Shown: positions 26,401-34,703 of the stretch, piece by piece | Position numbering within the stretch: the stretch's first letter is position 1 | Layout of the letters: every line of letters starts with the position of its first letter | Assembly (NCBI RefSeq): GCF_001997345.1 | Contig: NZ_CP019606.1 | Location: 868,001-932,000, forward strand | Source: Tessaracoccus aquimaris | GTDB taxonomy: Bacteria; Actinomycetota; Actinomycetes; Propionibacteriales; Propionibacteriaceae | Reading direction: 5' to 3' | Length of the DNA stretch: 64,000 nt | Notes under the pieces: model-generated | Seen by the model: the letters and a program-made list of their open reading frames with translations, nothing else | Told to the model about the DNA's origin: nothing | The model's database searches: none | Program-made: the position numbers and the translations under genes

Positions 26401-27437
26401 TTGATCGCGTAGATGAAACGGATCGGCTCAGGAGCCATGAGTGCCTTGAGCGTGAGCCTTTCGCCTTTAGTACGGCTCTTCAGTCGTCGGCGAATAAGCT
26501 TGATGCGGGCACGGGTGATCAATGATCTGGGGCGGGTGTTGATCAGGGTGTTCAACTCACGCAGGGAGTCAAAAATCTGTGGATCCTCGAACCGGTCGAG
26601 GTCCTCGAACACAACGTACCTTGGGCTCTTCACTTCGAAGAAGGTGACGATCTCGTCCAAGTACTCGTCGAAGTAGCTGTCGGACTTTTTGCCCAGAGCA
26701 ACAGCGGCCCCTGCGGCACTAACTTCGACGATTGCCCGATCCCCAATCATCCATCGAGCCAACGCGGCGGCGATGATCGACAGGACGAACATGGCTAGCA
26801 GTCCCCAGAGATGGCCAGTGAGCCAGGACGTGCCATCAGACCATAGGGTCGGTCGAACACCGAACAACCACAGGGTGCCGGTCACTAGCAGCGCGGCAAT
26901 GACAACCAGTACGACGTCCTTCCACAGCTGGGGCAGTGGCGGGCGGGCAAAGCGTGATGTTCGGATTGTGCCCCGTTTGGGCAGGTAGACCAGTTGCTTG
27001 ACCAACTCCTTCTGGATGCGGTTCGTCCGGTCCTGTGACGGATCGGGTCCGAGCGTGTTGATGCTGATCCGGACTGTGTCGTCCTGGTGGTTAACGACGA
27101 ACTGGTCCAGCACGCTGGACTTGCCGGTGCCGTAGCGGCCTGTGAGGGCGATGTTCAGGTTCTTGGGTCCAGTGACAGCCCGCTCAAGCAGGTCGACGTA
27201 GAGGCGATGCTCACCCTTGTCGAAGGTTGATCCCAACGTCCTGAGCTCGAAATCCCTTGCCGCGACTCCTTCTGGGACTTTCGACCTGGCACCGTCGACT
27301 GCTTGTAGAGCCTCAAGCGACTCAGATGCAACGTGATCTGGCGACGCAGAATCACTGACAACTGGCTCGTTGGTCTGCTCGTCGCCGAGAGTAGAAGGTG
27401 ACGAGGCGGCGCTGGTGGTGGTCTCTGACACAGGCAC
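23424..27437 (-). CDS. YobI-type P-loop NTPase with two membrane helices (candidate defence protein)
   Basis: 1337 residues. Walker A LTGRYGTGKSSV at about 98-109. Two membrane helices lie between the Walker motifs (about 172-193 and 208-229). Then come YFDEYLDEIVTFFEVK and Walker B YVVFEDLDRFEDPQIF (about 274-289), LRELNTLIN, IRFIYAIKDSLFEKL, RTKFFEIVIPMVPFI and a long helical C-terminal part (about 600-1337). This order matches Bacillus YobI and the wider KAP group, in which a membrane-anchored NTPase core is split by a helical hairpin. Related NTPases occur in phage-exclusion loci, so a defence role is inferred. GTG start; no convincing ribosome site. GC content is clearly below that of leuS and comEA. 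It is the main gene of the leuS-comEA island. Confidence 0.85.
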   Translation of the reverse strand: MPVSETTTSAASSPSTLGDEQTNEPVVSDSASPDHVASESLEALQAVDGARSKVPEGVAARDFELRTLGSTFDKGEHRLYVDLLERAVTGPKNLNIALTGRYGTGKSSVLDQFVVNHQDDTVRISINTLGPDPSQDRTNRIQKELVKQLVYLPKRGTIRTSRFARPPLPQLWKDVVLVVIAALLVTGTLWLFGVRPTLWSDGTSWLTGHLWGLLAMFVLSIIAAALARWMIGDRAIVEVSAAGAAVALGKKSDSYFDEYLDEIVTFFEVKSPRYVVFEDLDRFEDPQIFDSLRELNTLINTRPRSLITRARIKLIRRRLKSRTKGERLTLKALMAPEPIRFIYAIKDSLFEKLGTTPKRLPAGTEQADTAERASDGKPSLENDAATPKQGGDNTAGSRDTSHTTNSGAEDLARVEVERANRTKFFEIVIPMVPFITHVNARDHLVSALEEHGLPRDTVSRGLLDLLGSHTTDMRLLLNICNEFVVFAYRLLWTPTPAPGMTEDHLFALVAYKNFHLTDFERIPQQTSTLDVLVMKHRESVDTMVKDLLSQRQNLDADNSLSRKQASLARSWGDRLHAFLKADARQSTYVLAAVVNGVHYNADEFRGVSMWRAAADPDGAGVSVGRAGFTKEQLEAIFPHSTDPQTWRDIHVEELEAERRQIDRKVEVIRAADFKDLIDLTSSESPSHGFDQIIEEVLQSDLARQLVRRGYITKLFAVYAAKFYHGFSGADVADYYNRHVIPGTMDLNHVFTTQNAITHLLEQVPEHFTSTPSVLHVDIVTHLVREDVHETETPDRVSGASEVAAYIASNPSEDAKQFLYRFFLSDSTPRSDFVGLLAEVPWAGLFDYLATSDEATMRNPAAEVAAQQILGLDTRRWLLSHALLVAHAPKRYALNDETRAFLKESYPGIEAFTQDQGDATDVVFSFARDAGIVAFDLGVLSVPMRELFVDAQMYELTVSNLNLALGTGDDPTLDNVETSAAVRSYVHEHISEYLDVMAREAPGSWVLESSDLLAALLEEHLTDWMPEQFARLLERVSSEAALPDITSVDMQTWPWLLSARAVTPTPANVATYCAKRGADDALAAFLVDGESTIAWATPDDPKDGLTADETTDLAISILNAQLTTSHMVQLVSTLRPHTPLPVERMEGGEDDLYSMLLTAGLIEDTAQSFAHFLATGWASVSEAVRAHPGVAKFISPTLVSAHLVDMLADENLPRNVGESVVAGMAEYAQSNEAIRAVGRYAFTNKIPVPSDQLGRLAAALDFTDHALYQFDLNDSLPPDELVSLLISVGEPFSNLGTPDTEFAMPAGQWARKLMIASGRLDVYVWSAELDKSSSRFCL

Positions 27438-27698
27438 AGTATGGCGGAAGCGTCAGACATGCGATGGCGTCTCTGAGCGTTCCCCTCAGGTCGTCGTAGC
27501 GAGCCTGCCGGTGTGCCTGCAGAAGCCGGTTCGTCATGCATCTCCACGCCTTGGGCCGAGGGCCTCATGAGTGGGTAGAAGCGGAGCCCGCTACTGGGTG
27601 AGTGTGATCAGTCGCAAACCCGATGGGCTCCGGCAACAGGCCGAGGTAGCAATGGGCACACGTTCCCCGTTTGCGACGAGCACATTCGCTGTGGGTGA

Positions 27699-27929
27699 TC
27701 TGATGCTGGAGGGGAACTGTACCTCGTGAAGGACGGTTCGCAGTCCCCGCTGCGGCTCAGGCAGTTTGTGCAACTGCGCACGGCTCCAGAGACGGCGCAG
27801 TACACGAGCTACTTCCACAGCCGGACTGAAGGGTCAAGCATCCGGATGGTGACATATCAGTACAGCCCAGTAGCCGAGATGCGAGAGGACATCGACTCCT
27901 TCAGACACGACCTCGGTGGGTTGGTATGA
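27699..27929 (+). pseudogene. C-terminal fragment of an unidentified small protein
   Basis: An open frame from a TGA at 27696 to a TGA at 27927-27929, best read as a 3' fragment beginning GGELYLVKDGSQSPLRLRQF and continuing YFHSRTEGSSIRMVTYQYS. The beta-strand pattern (ELYLVKDGS..LRLRQFVQL) loosely resembles the DUF6516/TumE toxin type, but the match is weak. A GTG at 27726 could start a 67-residue protein. It ends 21 bp before the distal island repeat, so it may be an eroded gene at the right end of the island. Confidence 0.35.
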
Positions 27930-27950
27930 AACGGGAACTAGATTCGCGCC

Positions 27951-27995
27951 GCAAGTAGCAGGCTCGACAAGGACATCCAGATCGGTTGCCGATCC
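27951..27995. repeat. Right copy of island-flanking direct repeat (attR-like)
   Basis: Repeats the leuS 3' end: GCAAGTAG (the last sense codon and stop of leuS in the other copy), GCT, GACA, GGAC, and GATCGGTTGCCGATCC at 27980-27995. 37 of 45 bases agree with 21126-21170, without gaps. The terminator stem is broken in this copy because the flank differs. It lies 76 bp upstream of comEA. Confidence 0.65.
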
Positions 27996-28071
27996 CGCTG
28001 ATGCCGTTCCTAGCCGTCCACAGGTGCCGTTCCGGGTGACAAGGACGCTTCGGCGCGGCGAAGAACGGGGC

Positions 28072-28944
28072 ATGGAACGCTTCTCCGAGGTCGCGCGGGC
28101 GCGGTTGGCCTACATCAGCGCGGGCCAGCCGACGCTCGGTGGCGCGCGCAGGGCAGCCCGGCAGACCGAGCAGTCCGGGCCGGGCGGGCAGGGCGAGCAA
28201 CCCAAGGAGGAACAGGTCGCGCAAGCCGGGCAGGCAGAGCGCGCCGACGCCGTCTCGGAGGCTGATGCTCCCGCGGCGGAAGGGGCCGCCGCCTCACGGT
28301 TCCGGCTCGGCGGAGCCCTGCCGACGGTGACCGGCAAGCACCTGATCGTGGTCGCCCTGCTGCTGGTCGCCGCCGTGGCGGTGACGCTCATCGCGCTCGG
28401 CAGGAGCGCCGCGACCGAGGTTCCGCTGTTGCCCAGCACCCCGGCGGCAACGACGCCCCCGCCCAGCGCCCAGGCCGGTCCCACGCCGAGCCCGACGCCT
28501 GCGGTGCTGCGGGTGCACGTCGCGGGGGCCGTCGCCAGCCCGGGCGTGGTGAGGGTGCGCGACGGAACCATCGTGCAGGAGGCGATCGCCGCGGCGGGCG
28601 GACTCACGGCCGACGCGGATCCGGCCGACCTGAACCTCGCGGCACCGGTTACCGACGGGATGCAGATCAGGATCGGCACGACCAGCCATCCCCTCGGCGA
28701 GGTCAACGACGGCGCCACCACTGAAGGCGCCGGATCATCGGCGACACCGGGAGGCCCGCTCGACCTGAATGCCGCGTCGCAGGCGCAACTCGAGGATCTG
28801 CCGGGCGTCGGGCCGGTGATGGCCTCGGCGATCATCGCCTGGCGCGAAGAGCACGGCAGGTTCACGGCGGTCGAGGAACTGCAGGAGATCGACGGCGTCG
28901 GCCCGAAGACGTATCAGCGGTTGGCGCCACTGGTGACGACATGA
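28072..28944 (+). CDS. comEA: ComEA family competence DNA-binding protein
   Basis: 290 residues from the ATG at 28072. N-terminal cytoplasmic region rich in Gln, Ala and Gly (1-80), one membrane helix (LIVVALLLVAAVAVTLIAL, about 86-106), a Pro/Thr linker, an SLBB domain (LRVHVAGAVASPGVVRVRDG..AAAGGLTADAD, about 145-205), and tandem helix-hairpin-helix motifs (LDLNAASQAQLEDLPGVGPVMA and LQEIDGVGPKTYQRL). It binds double-stranded DNA outside the membrane and passes it to ComEC. The ATG of comEC overlaps its stop. The frame is open further upstream but those codons run into the island repeat region. Confidence 0.93.
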   Translation: MERFSEVARARLAYISAGQPTLGGARRAARQTEQSGPGGQGEQPKEEQVAQAGQAERADAVSEADAPAAEGAAASRFRLGGALPTVTGKHLIVVALLLVAAVAVTLIALGRSAATEVPLLPSTPAATTPPPSAQAGPTPSPTPAVLRVHVAGAVASPGVVRVRDGTIVQEAIAAAGGLTADADPADLNLAAPVTDGMQIRIGTTSHPLGEVNDGATTEGAGSSATPGGPLDLNAASQAQLEDLPGVGPVMASAIIAWREEHGRFTAVEELQEIDGVGPKTYQRLAPLVTT

Positions 28945-31238
28945 GGAACGACTGGCGCCTGCTTCCCGTCGCAGTCGCGGTGTGGGGCTCCAGCCTGATC
29001 GCCACGTCCGGGTGGGAACCGGGGGCGCAGGCGGTCTTCGCGTTGCTCGCGGGGCTGGGCCTCGTCGCCCTGCTGTGTGTCCGCGCCGGCCGCGGTTGGG
29101 CCGCTGTCGTCGTGCTGGTCGTCGTGGTGACGGCGCTGACGGCCGGGGTGCGCGTCTGGCAGCGGAACCACTCCGCCGTGGCCGAGGTGGCGGCCGACCG
29201 AGCCGCGGGCACGGCCGAGGTGCGCCTGACCTCCGAGCCGTTGCGCCGCGCAGAGGTCGTGGTCGCCTCGGCGGACCTCTTGAGCCTGCGGGCCCGTTCC
29301 CGGGAGGTAACGACGTCGGTGCCCGTGGTGCTGTTCGCAACGGGGGATGTAGGCGAGGCGCTGCTCCGCGCCGAGCCAGGGGCCGTGCATCCCGCCCGCG
29401 TCCGACTCGCGCCCGCCGAGCCGGACGACCCAGCCGCCGCGCTGCTGAGTGTCCGCGAACTCGGCGCCCGCATCGAGGCACCAGGCCCGCTCCAGGCCCT
29501 AGCCAACGCGATGCGCGCTGGGCTGCGGGAGGCTGTGTCGCATTCTCCGCCCGATCAGGCTGCGCTGGTGCCCTCACTCGTGGTCGGGGACACCTCCCGG
29601 GTCAACGACCGGATGCGCCAGGACTTCCGCGCCACCGGGCTCACCCACCTGATGGCGGTCTCCGGGGCGAACCTGTCTCTCCTGGTCGGGGTCCTGGTGC
29701 CGACGGTGCGGGTCATCGGGGTGCGCGGTTGGTGGGTGCGGGGCTGCGCCGTCGCCGGCGTGGGGTTCTTCATCCTGGTCTGCGGGCAGGAGCCCTCGGT
29801 GCTCCGGGCCGCCGCGATGGGCCTGGTCGCCCTGGCCTCCATCGGGTCGGGGCGGGGCAGGCGCAGCATCCGGGCGCTGTGCCTCGCGGTGGCCGTGCTG
29901 ATCTGGCTCGACCCGTGGCTGTCGCGCTCTGTCGGCTTCGCGCTGTCGGTGGCCGCCTGCGCCGGGATCGTGCTGCTCGGCCCCCGGTTCCGCGACGCGC
30001 TGCTTCGCTGGTGCCCCCGATGGGTGGCAGAGGCGGTTGCCGTGTCGCTCGCCGCCCAGTTGGCGACCCAGCCGATCGTGACGGCGATCAGCGAGCAGGT
30101 CTCCGTCGTCGCGGTCGCGACCAACGTGCTCGCGGCCCCGTTCGTCGGGCCGACGACGGTGCTCGGCCTCCTCGCCGCGGTGCTCAGCCCGCTGGGCGCG
30201 GTCGCGACCGTTCCTGGCTGGGTCGCGGGCTGGTGCAGCCAACCCATCGTGTGGATCGCCTCGGCAGGCGCGGCACTGCCGTCGGCCACCTGGGAGTGGA
30301 GTTCGAGCCTCCTTGGCGTCGCCCTGGTGGCGCTGGCCTCTGCGGCCGTGGCCGTCGTGCTGGTACGTCTGCTCCGCTCGCCGTGGGGCGGCGTCGCCTT
30401 CGCGGTGATCCTGGTGGTCGCCAGCGCCGTCCGCCCGGTGCCGCTCGGCTGGCCGGGGGAGTGGAGTGTGGCGTTCTGCGACGTGGGGCAGGGGGACGCG
30501 ACGGCGATCCGTGCCGGTCCGGACGCCGCGATGCTCGTCGATGCCGGCCCCGAGCCCGGCCCGACGCTGGCGTGCCTCGATTCGCTCGGCGTCGACCGCC
30601 TGCCCCTGCTTGTCCTCACGCACTACCACGCCGACCACGTGGGCGGCGCCGAGGAGGTGATCCGACGCTTCCGGCCCGGCCTGATCCTCGTCCGAGAGGG
30701 CCCAGTCCCGCCGTGGCTGGCCGAGGCGGCAGGGCGCGCTGGCGGACGGGTCCGTTCCGCCATCGAGGGGGAGCGGATCGCGCTGGGGGAGGCGCAGTGG
30801 GTGAGCGTCTCGGTGCCGTCCGCTCCCGTCGCGTCCGACCCCGAGGGCGAGGGGTCTGCGGAGAATGACGCGTCCGTCGTCGGGGTTGCCACCTCGGGTG
30901 GCGTCCGGGTGCTGCTGGCAGGCGACGCCGAGCCGGCTGGGCAGCGCGAGGCGCTGCGCTCGGCCCGCGCGGCAGGGCTGCCCCTGGCGGTCGACGTCCT
31001 GAAACTGCCGCACCACGGTTCGGCCAGGCAGGAGCCTCGCTTCTTCGAGGCCTCCGCCGCCCGGATGGCCGTCGCGAGCGCGGGCGAGGACAACGACTAC
31101 GGCCACCCGGCGAAGGCAGCCCTCGACCTGGCGACCGGGTTGGGCATGTCTGTCGCCCGTACCGACACGCAGGGCACCATCGCGCTCGGCCGCAGAGGGG
31201 ATTCGTTGACCATTGCGCCGATAGTGAGGCCCCGATGA
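28941..31238 (+). CDS. comEC: ComEC/Rec2 DNA-uptake channel with metallo-beta-lactamase domain
   Basis: 765 residues. N-terminal membrane helices and a DUF4131-like region (1-200), the Competence domain (about 225-480: ATGLTHLMAVSGANLSLLVG), and a C-terminal metallo-beta-lactamase fold (about 505-765: CDVGQGDATAI, LTHYHADHVGGAEEVI, LLAGDAE, LKLPHHGSARQE). It moves single-stranded DNA into the cytoplasm, and the C-terminal domain probably degrades the other strand. Overlaps comEA by ATGA. The usual downstream partner holA lies 11 kb away because accessory genes intervene. Confidence 0.95.
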   Translation: MRNDWRLLPVAVAVWGSSLIATSGWEPGAQAVFALLAGLGLVALLCVRAGRGWAAVVVLVVVVTALTAGVRVWQRNHSAVAEVAADRAAGTAEVRLTSEPLRRAEVVVASADLLSLRARSREVTTSVPVVLFATGDVGEALLRAEPGAVHPARVRLAPAEPDDPAAALLSVRELGARIEAPGPLQALANAMRAGLREAVSHSPPDQAALVPSLVVGDTSRVNDRMRQDFRATGLTHLMAVSGANLSLLVGVLVPTVRVIGVRGWWVRGCAVAGVGFFILVCGQEPSVLRAAAMGLVALASIGSGRGRRSIRALCLAVAVLIWLDPWLSRSVGFALSVAACAGIVLLGPRFRDALLRWCPRWVAEAVAVSLAAQLATQPIVTAISEQVSVVAVATNVLAAPFVGPTTVLGLLAAVLSPLGAVATVPGWVAGWCSQPIVWIASAGAALPSATWEWSSSLLGVALVALASAAVAVVLVRLLRSPWGGVAFAVILVVASAVRPVPLGWPGEWSVAFCDVGQGDATAIRAGPDAAMLVDAGPEPGPTLACLDSLGVDRLPLLVLTHYHADHVGGAEEVIRRFRPGLILVREGPVPPWLAEAAGRAGGRVRSAIEGERIALGEAQWVSVSVPSAPVASDPEGEGSAENDASVVGVATSGGVRVLLAGDAEPAGQREALRSARAAGLPLAVDVLKLPHHGSARQEPRFFEASAARMAVASAGEDNDYGHPAKAALDLATGLGMSVARTDTQGTIALGRRGDSLTIAPIVRPR

Positions 31239-31527
31239 CTAGGGAAGACGCCGCGCCGCCCGCCACACCGTGCACAGCGTGACAAGAGTCCGTCGACGAC
31301 CGCGATCTCCGGCCTCGAGCAGGATGACTGGGATCACACCAAGCGAGCTATGAGCCCCTGAGACGTTCGCATAGCCCCAGATGCTTTGTCCGTCGAAGAA
31401 AATGTGTGCTCTGATGACGAGGGTGGACCCGTCGGTGGGGTCGCGGGGCTTTCGAGCGTTTCAGCGCCAGATGATGCAACCCATCCACAACCACTCCAAG
31501 CAAGACTTTGTGAGATTGGCTGTGTTG

Positions 31528-34347
31528 TCAGTCCTCCTTGCGAAGTTCGTGGGCTCTCTTTGCCCACTTATCTGCACTCTCTTGATCTTCCAAGACGAGA
31601 TAGATCTCTCCAAGGAAATCGGCGAACTCAGGCGTCATCTGACGGCCTTCGGCGGTTGCCCCCATTTTGGCCCAGTGGCGCGCCAAACTGGGACGCTCAC
31701 GGCCCAAAGTACGAGCGAGGTAGAGCATGCTTTGAGGGTCTCCAGCGTTGGCGGCTCTGAGGTACCAGTCCTGGGCCTCGTCTGTGTTGCCTTGCTCTGA
31801 GGCAAGGATTCCTAGCCAGAAGTATGCCTCGCGATCAAAGCATCTGGCCGCCTCGATCCACAGGTCCTTGGCCTCTTCAAACTCATGTCGGACGTACTGT
31901 CCGAGGGCGACTGCGGTCATTGCCGTTGGTATTCCACGGTCCGCCGATGAGGCAAGCAAACGCTGCGACTCAGTGGGATCACTGTGTTGCTTGGCGATAC
32001 CGAGCGCACACATAGCCTGCGGGTCTTCGAGATCTGCGGCAGCAGAGGTCCAGTGCATCCACCCCGCTTCATCCCCACGCTGAGCCGACATCTGGGCCAG
32101 CATGAGCATTGCATCTGGTTGACCCTGTTGGGCAGCACGACTCAGCCAGTCTTCGGCTTCGGTCAGGCGTCCCTCGTGGAAGTAGTAGGCACCGCGCTCA
32201 AATTGACGCTCGGGTGTTACCGTATCGTCATGCTGGGTTCGCAACTCATTCGAAGCTAGCAAGTCGCCTCGCTGCTCAAGATGATGGATTGCGCAGCGGA
32301 GAGCTTCCACGTGTCCGAACTTCGCAGCACTAACGACTAGCTCCTCGTGGGTCGCAAACTCATCGGCCGATAGGTCTTGAAGCCCTGCTATTGCGATCTT
32401 GGCTAGTGTGGCCGTGGCCAATCCTTCGCGAACGCAGAGCCGGTGCCATCGTCCACCCGGATCGAGGGCTCCGCGCCTTGTCAGAACACCGATCAGTGCG
32501 TTGGCGCACACTGCCGAACCCGCCCGAGCCCCGAGCGCCAACCAGTGCTCCGCCTCATCAGGTCGCCCCAAATCGATGAGCAGCCGAGCCGCACTCACCA
32601 GAGCCCCGAGCAGTCCATGTTCGGCTGCCTTCAGTAGCCAGGTGATCTGCTTTTCGGGCTTGTGTCTGTCTCCGAAGAGGATGCTCAGCGAGACTGGACC
32701 GTGGGCCTCCCCAGCCAAGAGGGCCTGCTTGGTCAGCTCTACAGCTTCTTGTTCTTCAAGGCCGCGAAATCTTGGTGAAAGTGCGACTTCGAAAGCTGCG
32801 GCTGGCTCACCAAGGGTAAGCGCGCGCCGCAACCATGTGAACTTTACCGAGGACTCCGGAGTGGAGCGGGCGAGAGCGAGGCATGCATGTCCCTCCAAAT
32901 GGTTGGCATGCGTCAGCAAGTGCCTTGAGTCCCAGATCTGATCAGACAGTTTCTCGATGGCAGCATCAAACATTGCAAAGGTTTCTGGTGGCGTGCGAGC
33001 TCGCTCCAGGATGGCATGCACTGACCCGTGTCCTCCAATAGGATCGGTCGCCCAATCAAATGCAGGAGGGAAGAGGTGATCATGCCACAACTTGGTGGGA
33101 TGCAAGAACGTGAAGGCCAACTGCATCAGTTCAAGAAGTTGTAGTTGTGATGCGCCCTCGCGGTAGATGTGGTGAGCATCGATTGCGGCAATAACTAGAG
33201 CTGCCCGCTCAGGGTGCTGCTTGTCGTGGAAACCCTGAAGGGTGCGGGCAATGAGCGCATCAACGGCCGCCAGGAGTTCTGGCAGTCGAGCGATCTTCTC
33301 GGTCGGAATCTCATGGACGACAGCTTGGAGCGCTAGATCCATTGGGAGGGATAGCGCCTCTTCTTCGTTCAACTCGGGTTCGAGGCGAATGCTTGATTCA
33401 TCAAGCAACTCGAGCAAATGGAGGTTCGCGCCGAGCCGGACTCCGTCCGGGAATGTGAAGCCCTCGAGTTCGGAGCGCATATTGGCGAGCGTGCTGTCGT
33501 GAAGTGTTGCGACGACAAGAAGGCCTGCGCGGACCGCGTCCGAAAGAGCTTTTGCAGTGAGTTCGACACGAAAATCATGGCGCTGCATATCGTCTATCAA
33601 GAGAGTGATGTCCTCTGGCCGGTGGAGGCCCTCACGCCCACCGTCGGTCTCCACTGATTTCATGACGGCCGCCAGCGCGCCCTCGACCGGACGCAACTGC
33701 CACAGCAGCCTGTGCGGTACATTCCGTCGCAGAGCCTCGAGCAGGGTGCGTGTCTTGCCCGACTTAGGGGGCCCCACAATCACGACGAACGCTCCGCCGG
33801 AAGAGACGCTGAGCCGTTCATCCAGATACGCATCGACGGCCCTGGGTGCGTACTCGGGCGTCTCGCCGCCAGTCAGCCATGAGCCTTGCCGAAACCCCTC
33901 CTTGAGTCCGTCGGGGGCAGATGCATCGCCCACCAACTGGCTGACCGGCCCGCTCAACACCTCCTCAAGACGGCTCGCCTTTCGGCTGTTTGCCTCGGCA
34001 GTGCGTGGACTCGCTGCAGTAGCTCTGCGGTCTTTGGCCATCTGCCATGAGTGGTAGAGGCGGTCAACGTCATTCCACTCACCAGCATCCTCGGGGGCCC
34101 CTTGCGCCTGCGCCATCTCGTTCATCATATGGCGGGCCGCTGCTTGGAGGTACTGACTCGAAGGGGGAAAGGTGCCCCTCTTCTGCCAGTTCGCGACATG
34201 GTTGCGCTCCACCTTGGGCACCTCAGAAGCACCGAGGCGCCACGCCTGTGCCTCCAGTTTCTCGGCAAGCCCCTGAAGGCTTGGACCTTCGTGGGCTAGA
34301 AGTGCCGTCCACCACGCTGAGATGGCACTCTTCTGATCCATCGCCAT
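31528..34347 (-). CDS. Large P-loop NTPase with N-terminal HTH-like region and Sel1/TPR repeats
   Basis: 939 residues from the ATG at 34347, which has GGAAAGG four bases upstream. Residues about 20-75 resemble a Cro/XRE-type region (LQGLAEKLEAQAW ... VERNHVANWQKRGTFPPSSQYL). Walker A FVVIVGPPKSGKTRTLLEAL near 188-207, Walker B DITLLIDDMQRHDF near 240-253. From about 500 to the end are Sel1/TPR-type repeats (AEDWLSRAAQQGQPDAMLMLAQM, AQDWYLRAANAGDPQSMLYLA). This regulator-NTPase-repeat layout is that of STAND-like signalling ATPases, several of which sense phage; that role is inferred. An alternative ATG at 34422 lies 2 bp after the upstream stop and would allow coupling. Codon use is less GC-rich than the core. 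Confidence 0.7.
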   Translation of the reverse strand: MAMDQKSAISAWWTALLAHEGPSLQGLAEKLEAQAWRLGASEVPKVERNHVANWQKRGTFPPSSQYLQAAARHMMNEMAQAQGAPEDAGEWNDVDRLYHSWQMAKDRRATAASPRTAEANSRKASRLEEVLSGPVSQLVGDASAPDGLKEGFRQGSWLTGGETPEYAPRAVDAYLDERLSVSSGGAFVVIVGPPKSGKTRTLLEALRRNVPHRLLWQLRPVEGALAAVMKSVETDGGREGLHRPEDITLLIDDMQRHDFRVELTAKALSDAVRAGLLVVATLHDSTLANMRSELEGFTFPDGVRLGANLHLLELLDESSIRLEPELNEEEALSLPMDLALQAVVHEIPTEKIARLPELLAAVDALIARTLQGFHDKQHPERAALVIAAIDAHHIYREGASQLQLLELMQLAFTFLHPTKLWHDHLFPPAFDWATDPIGGHGSVHAILERARTPPETFAMFDAAIEKLSDQIWDSRHLLTHANHLEGHACLALARSTPESSVKFTWLRRALTLGEPAAAFEVALSPRFRGLEEQEAVELTKQALLAGEAHGPVSLSILFGDRHKPEKQITWLLKAAEHGLLGALVSAARLLIDLGRPDEAEHWLALGARAGSAVCANALIGVLTRRGALDPGGRWHRLCVREGLATATLAKIAIAGLQDLSADEFATHEELVVSAAKFGHVEALRCAIHHLEQRGDLLASNELRTQHDDTVTPERQFERGAYYFHEGRLTEAEDWLSRAAQQGQPDAMLMLAQMSAQRGDEAGWMHWTSAAADLEDPQAMCALGIAKQHSDPTESQRLLASSADRGIPTAMTAVALGQYVRHEFEEAKDLWIEAARCFDREAYFWLGILASEQGNTDEAQDWYLRAANAGDPQSMLYLARTLGRERPSLARHWAKMGATAEGRQMTPEFADFLGEIYLVLEDQESADKWAKRAHELRKED

Positions 34348-34424
34348 TTGACCTTTCCGACAGAGCATCACATCGGCACATGCCTGCCACGCCGACCTCA
34401 GCATAAGGTACAGAACCTTCATGA

Positions 34425-34703
34425 TCAGTTACCCACGTCCCTTGTCCAAGTGCTCTGCGAAGTGACGTGCCATCCCTGGCACCGGGCACACTCGTAGCTG
34501 CGTTGCTCCCTGCGTCGTGTGTCGGTTTGATCAAGTCTTGCGATCGTGCGTGCATTCTTGGCTTTGTGAAGCACTGCAGTCGCTTCATCATGGTCGCGAA
34601 AGCGACGCTTTTGCGATGGACACTTCGCAGGCCCCTTGCGACCCATACGCTGCAGCGACACGAAGTCTCGCCCCTCTTTCGGGATGCTGTTGTTGTTTGG
34701 CAT
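34425..34703 (-). CDS. Small zinc-ribbon protein
   Basis: 92 residues from the ATG at 34703 (GAAAGG upstream). The N-terminal half is basic (KCPSQKRRFRDHDEATAVLHKAK) and the C-terminus has a CxxC followed by WH: RSYECARCQGWHVTSQ. This CPxCxGWHLTS-type ending is common in small proteins of actinobacterial mobile regions. The role is unknown; nucleic-acid binding is plausible. Its stop is 2 bp before an ATG in frame with the large NTPase gene, so the two probably form one unit. Confidence 0.6.
   Translation of the reverse strand: MPNNNSIPKEGRDFVSLQRMGRKGPAKCPSQKRRFRDHDEATAVLHKAKNARTIARLDQTDTRRREQRSYECARCQGWHVTSQSTWTRDVGN

Larger units (their letters stand above)
27438..28071. other. Intergenic stretch between the YobI-type gene and comEA
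   Basis: 634 bp containing a probable gene fragment (27699-27929) and the distal copy of the leuS 3' repeat (27951-27995). The rest of 27438-27698 shows no plausible gene; it should hold the promoter of the leftward NTPase gene. 27996-28071 leads into comEA. Confidence 0.5.
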
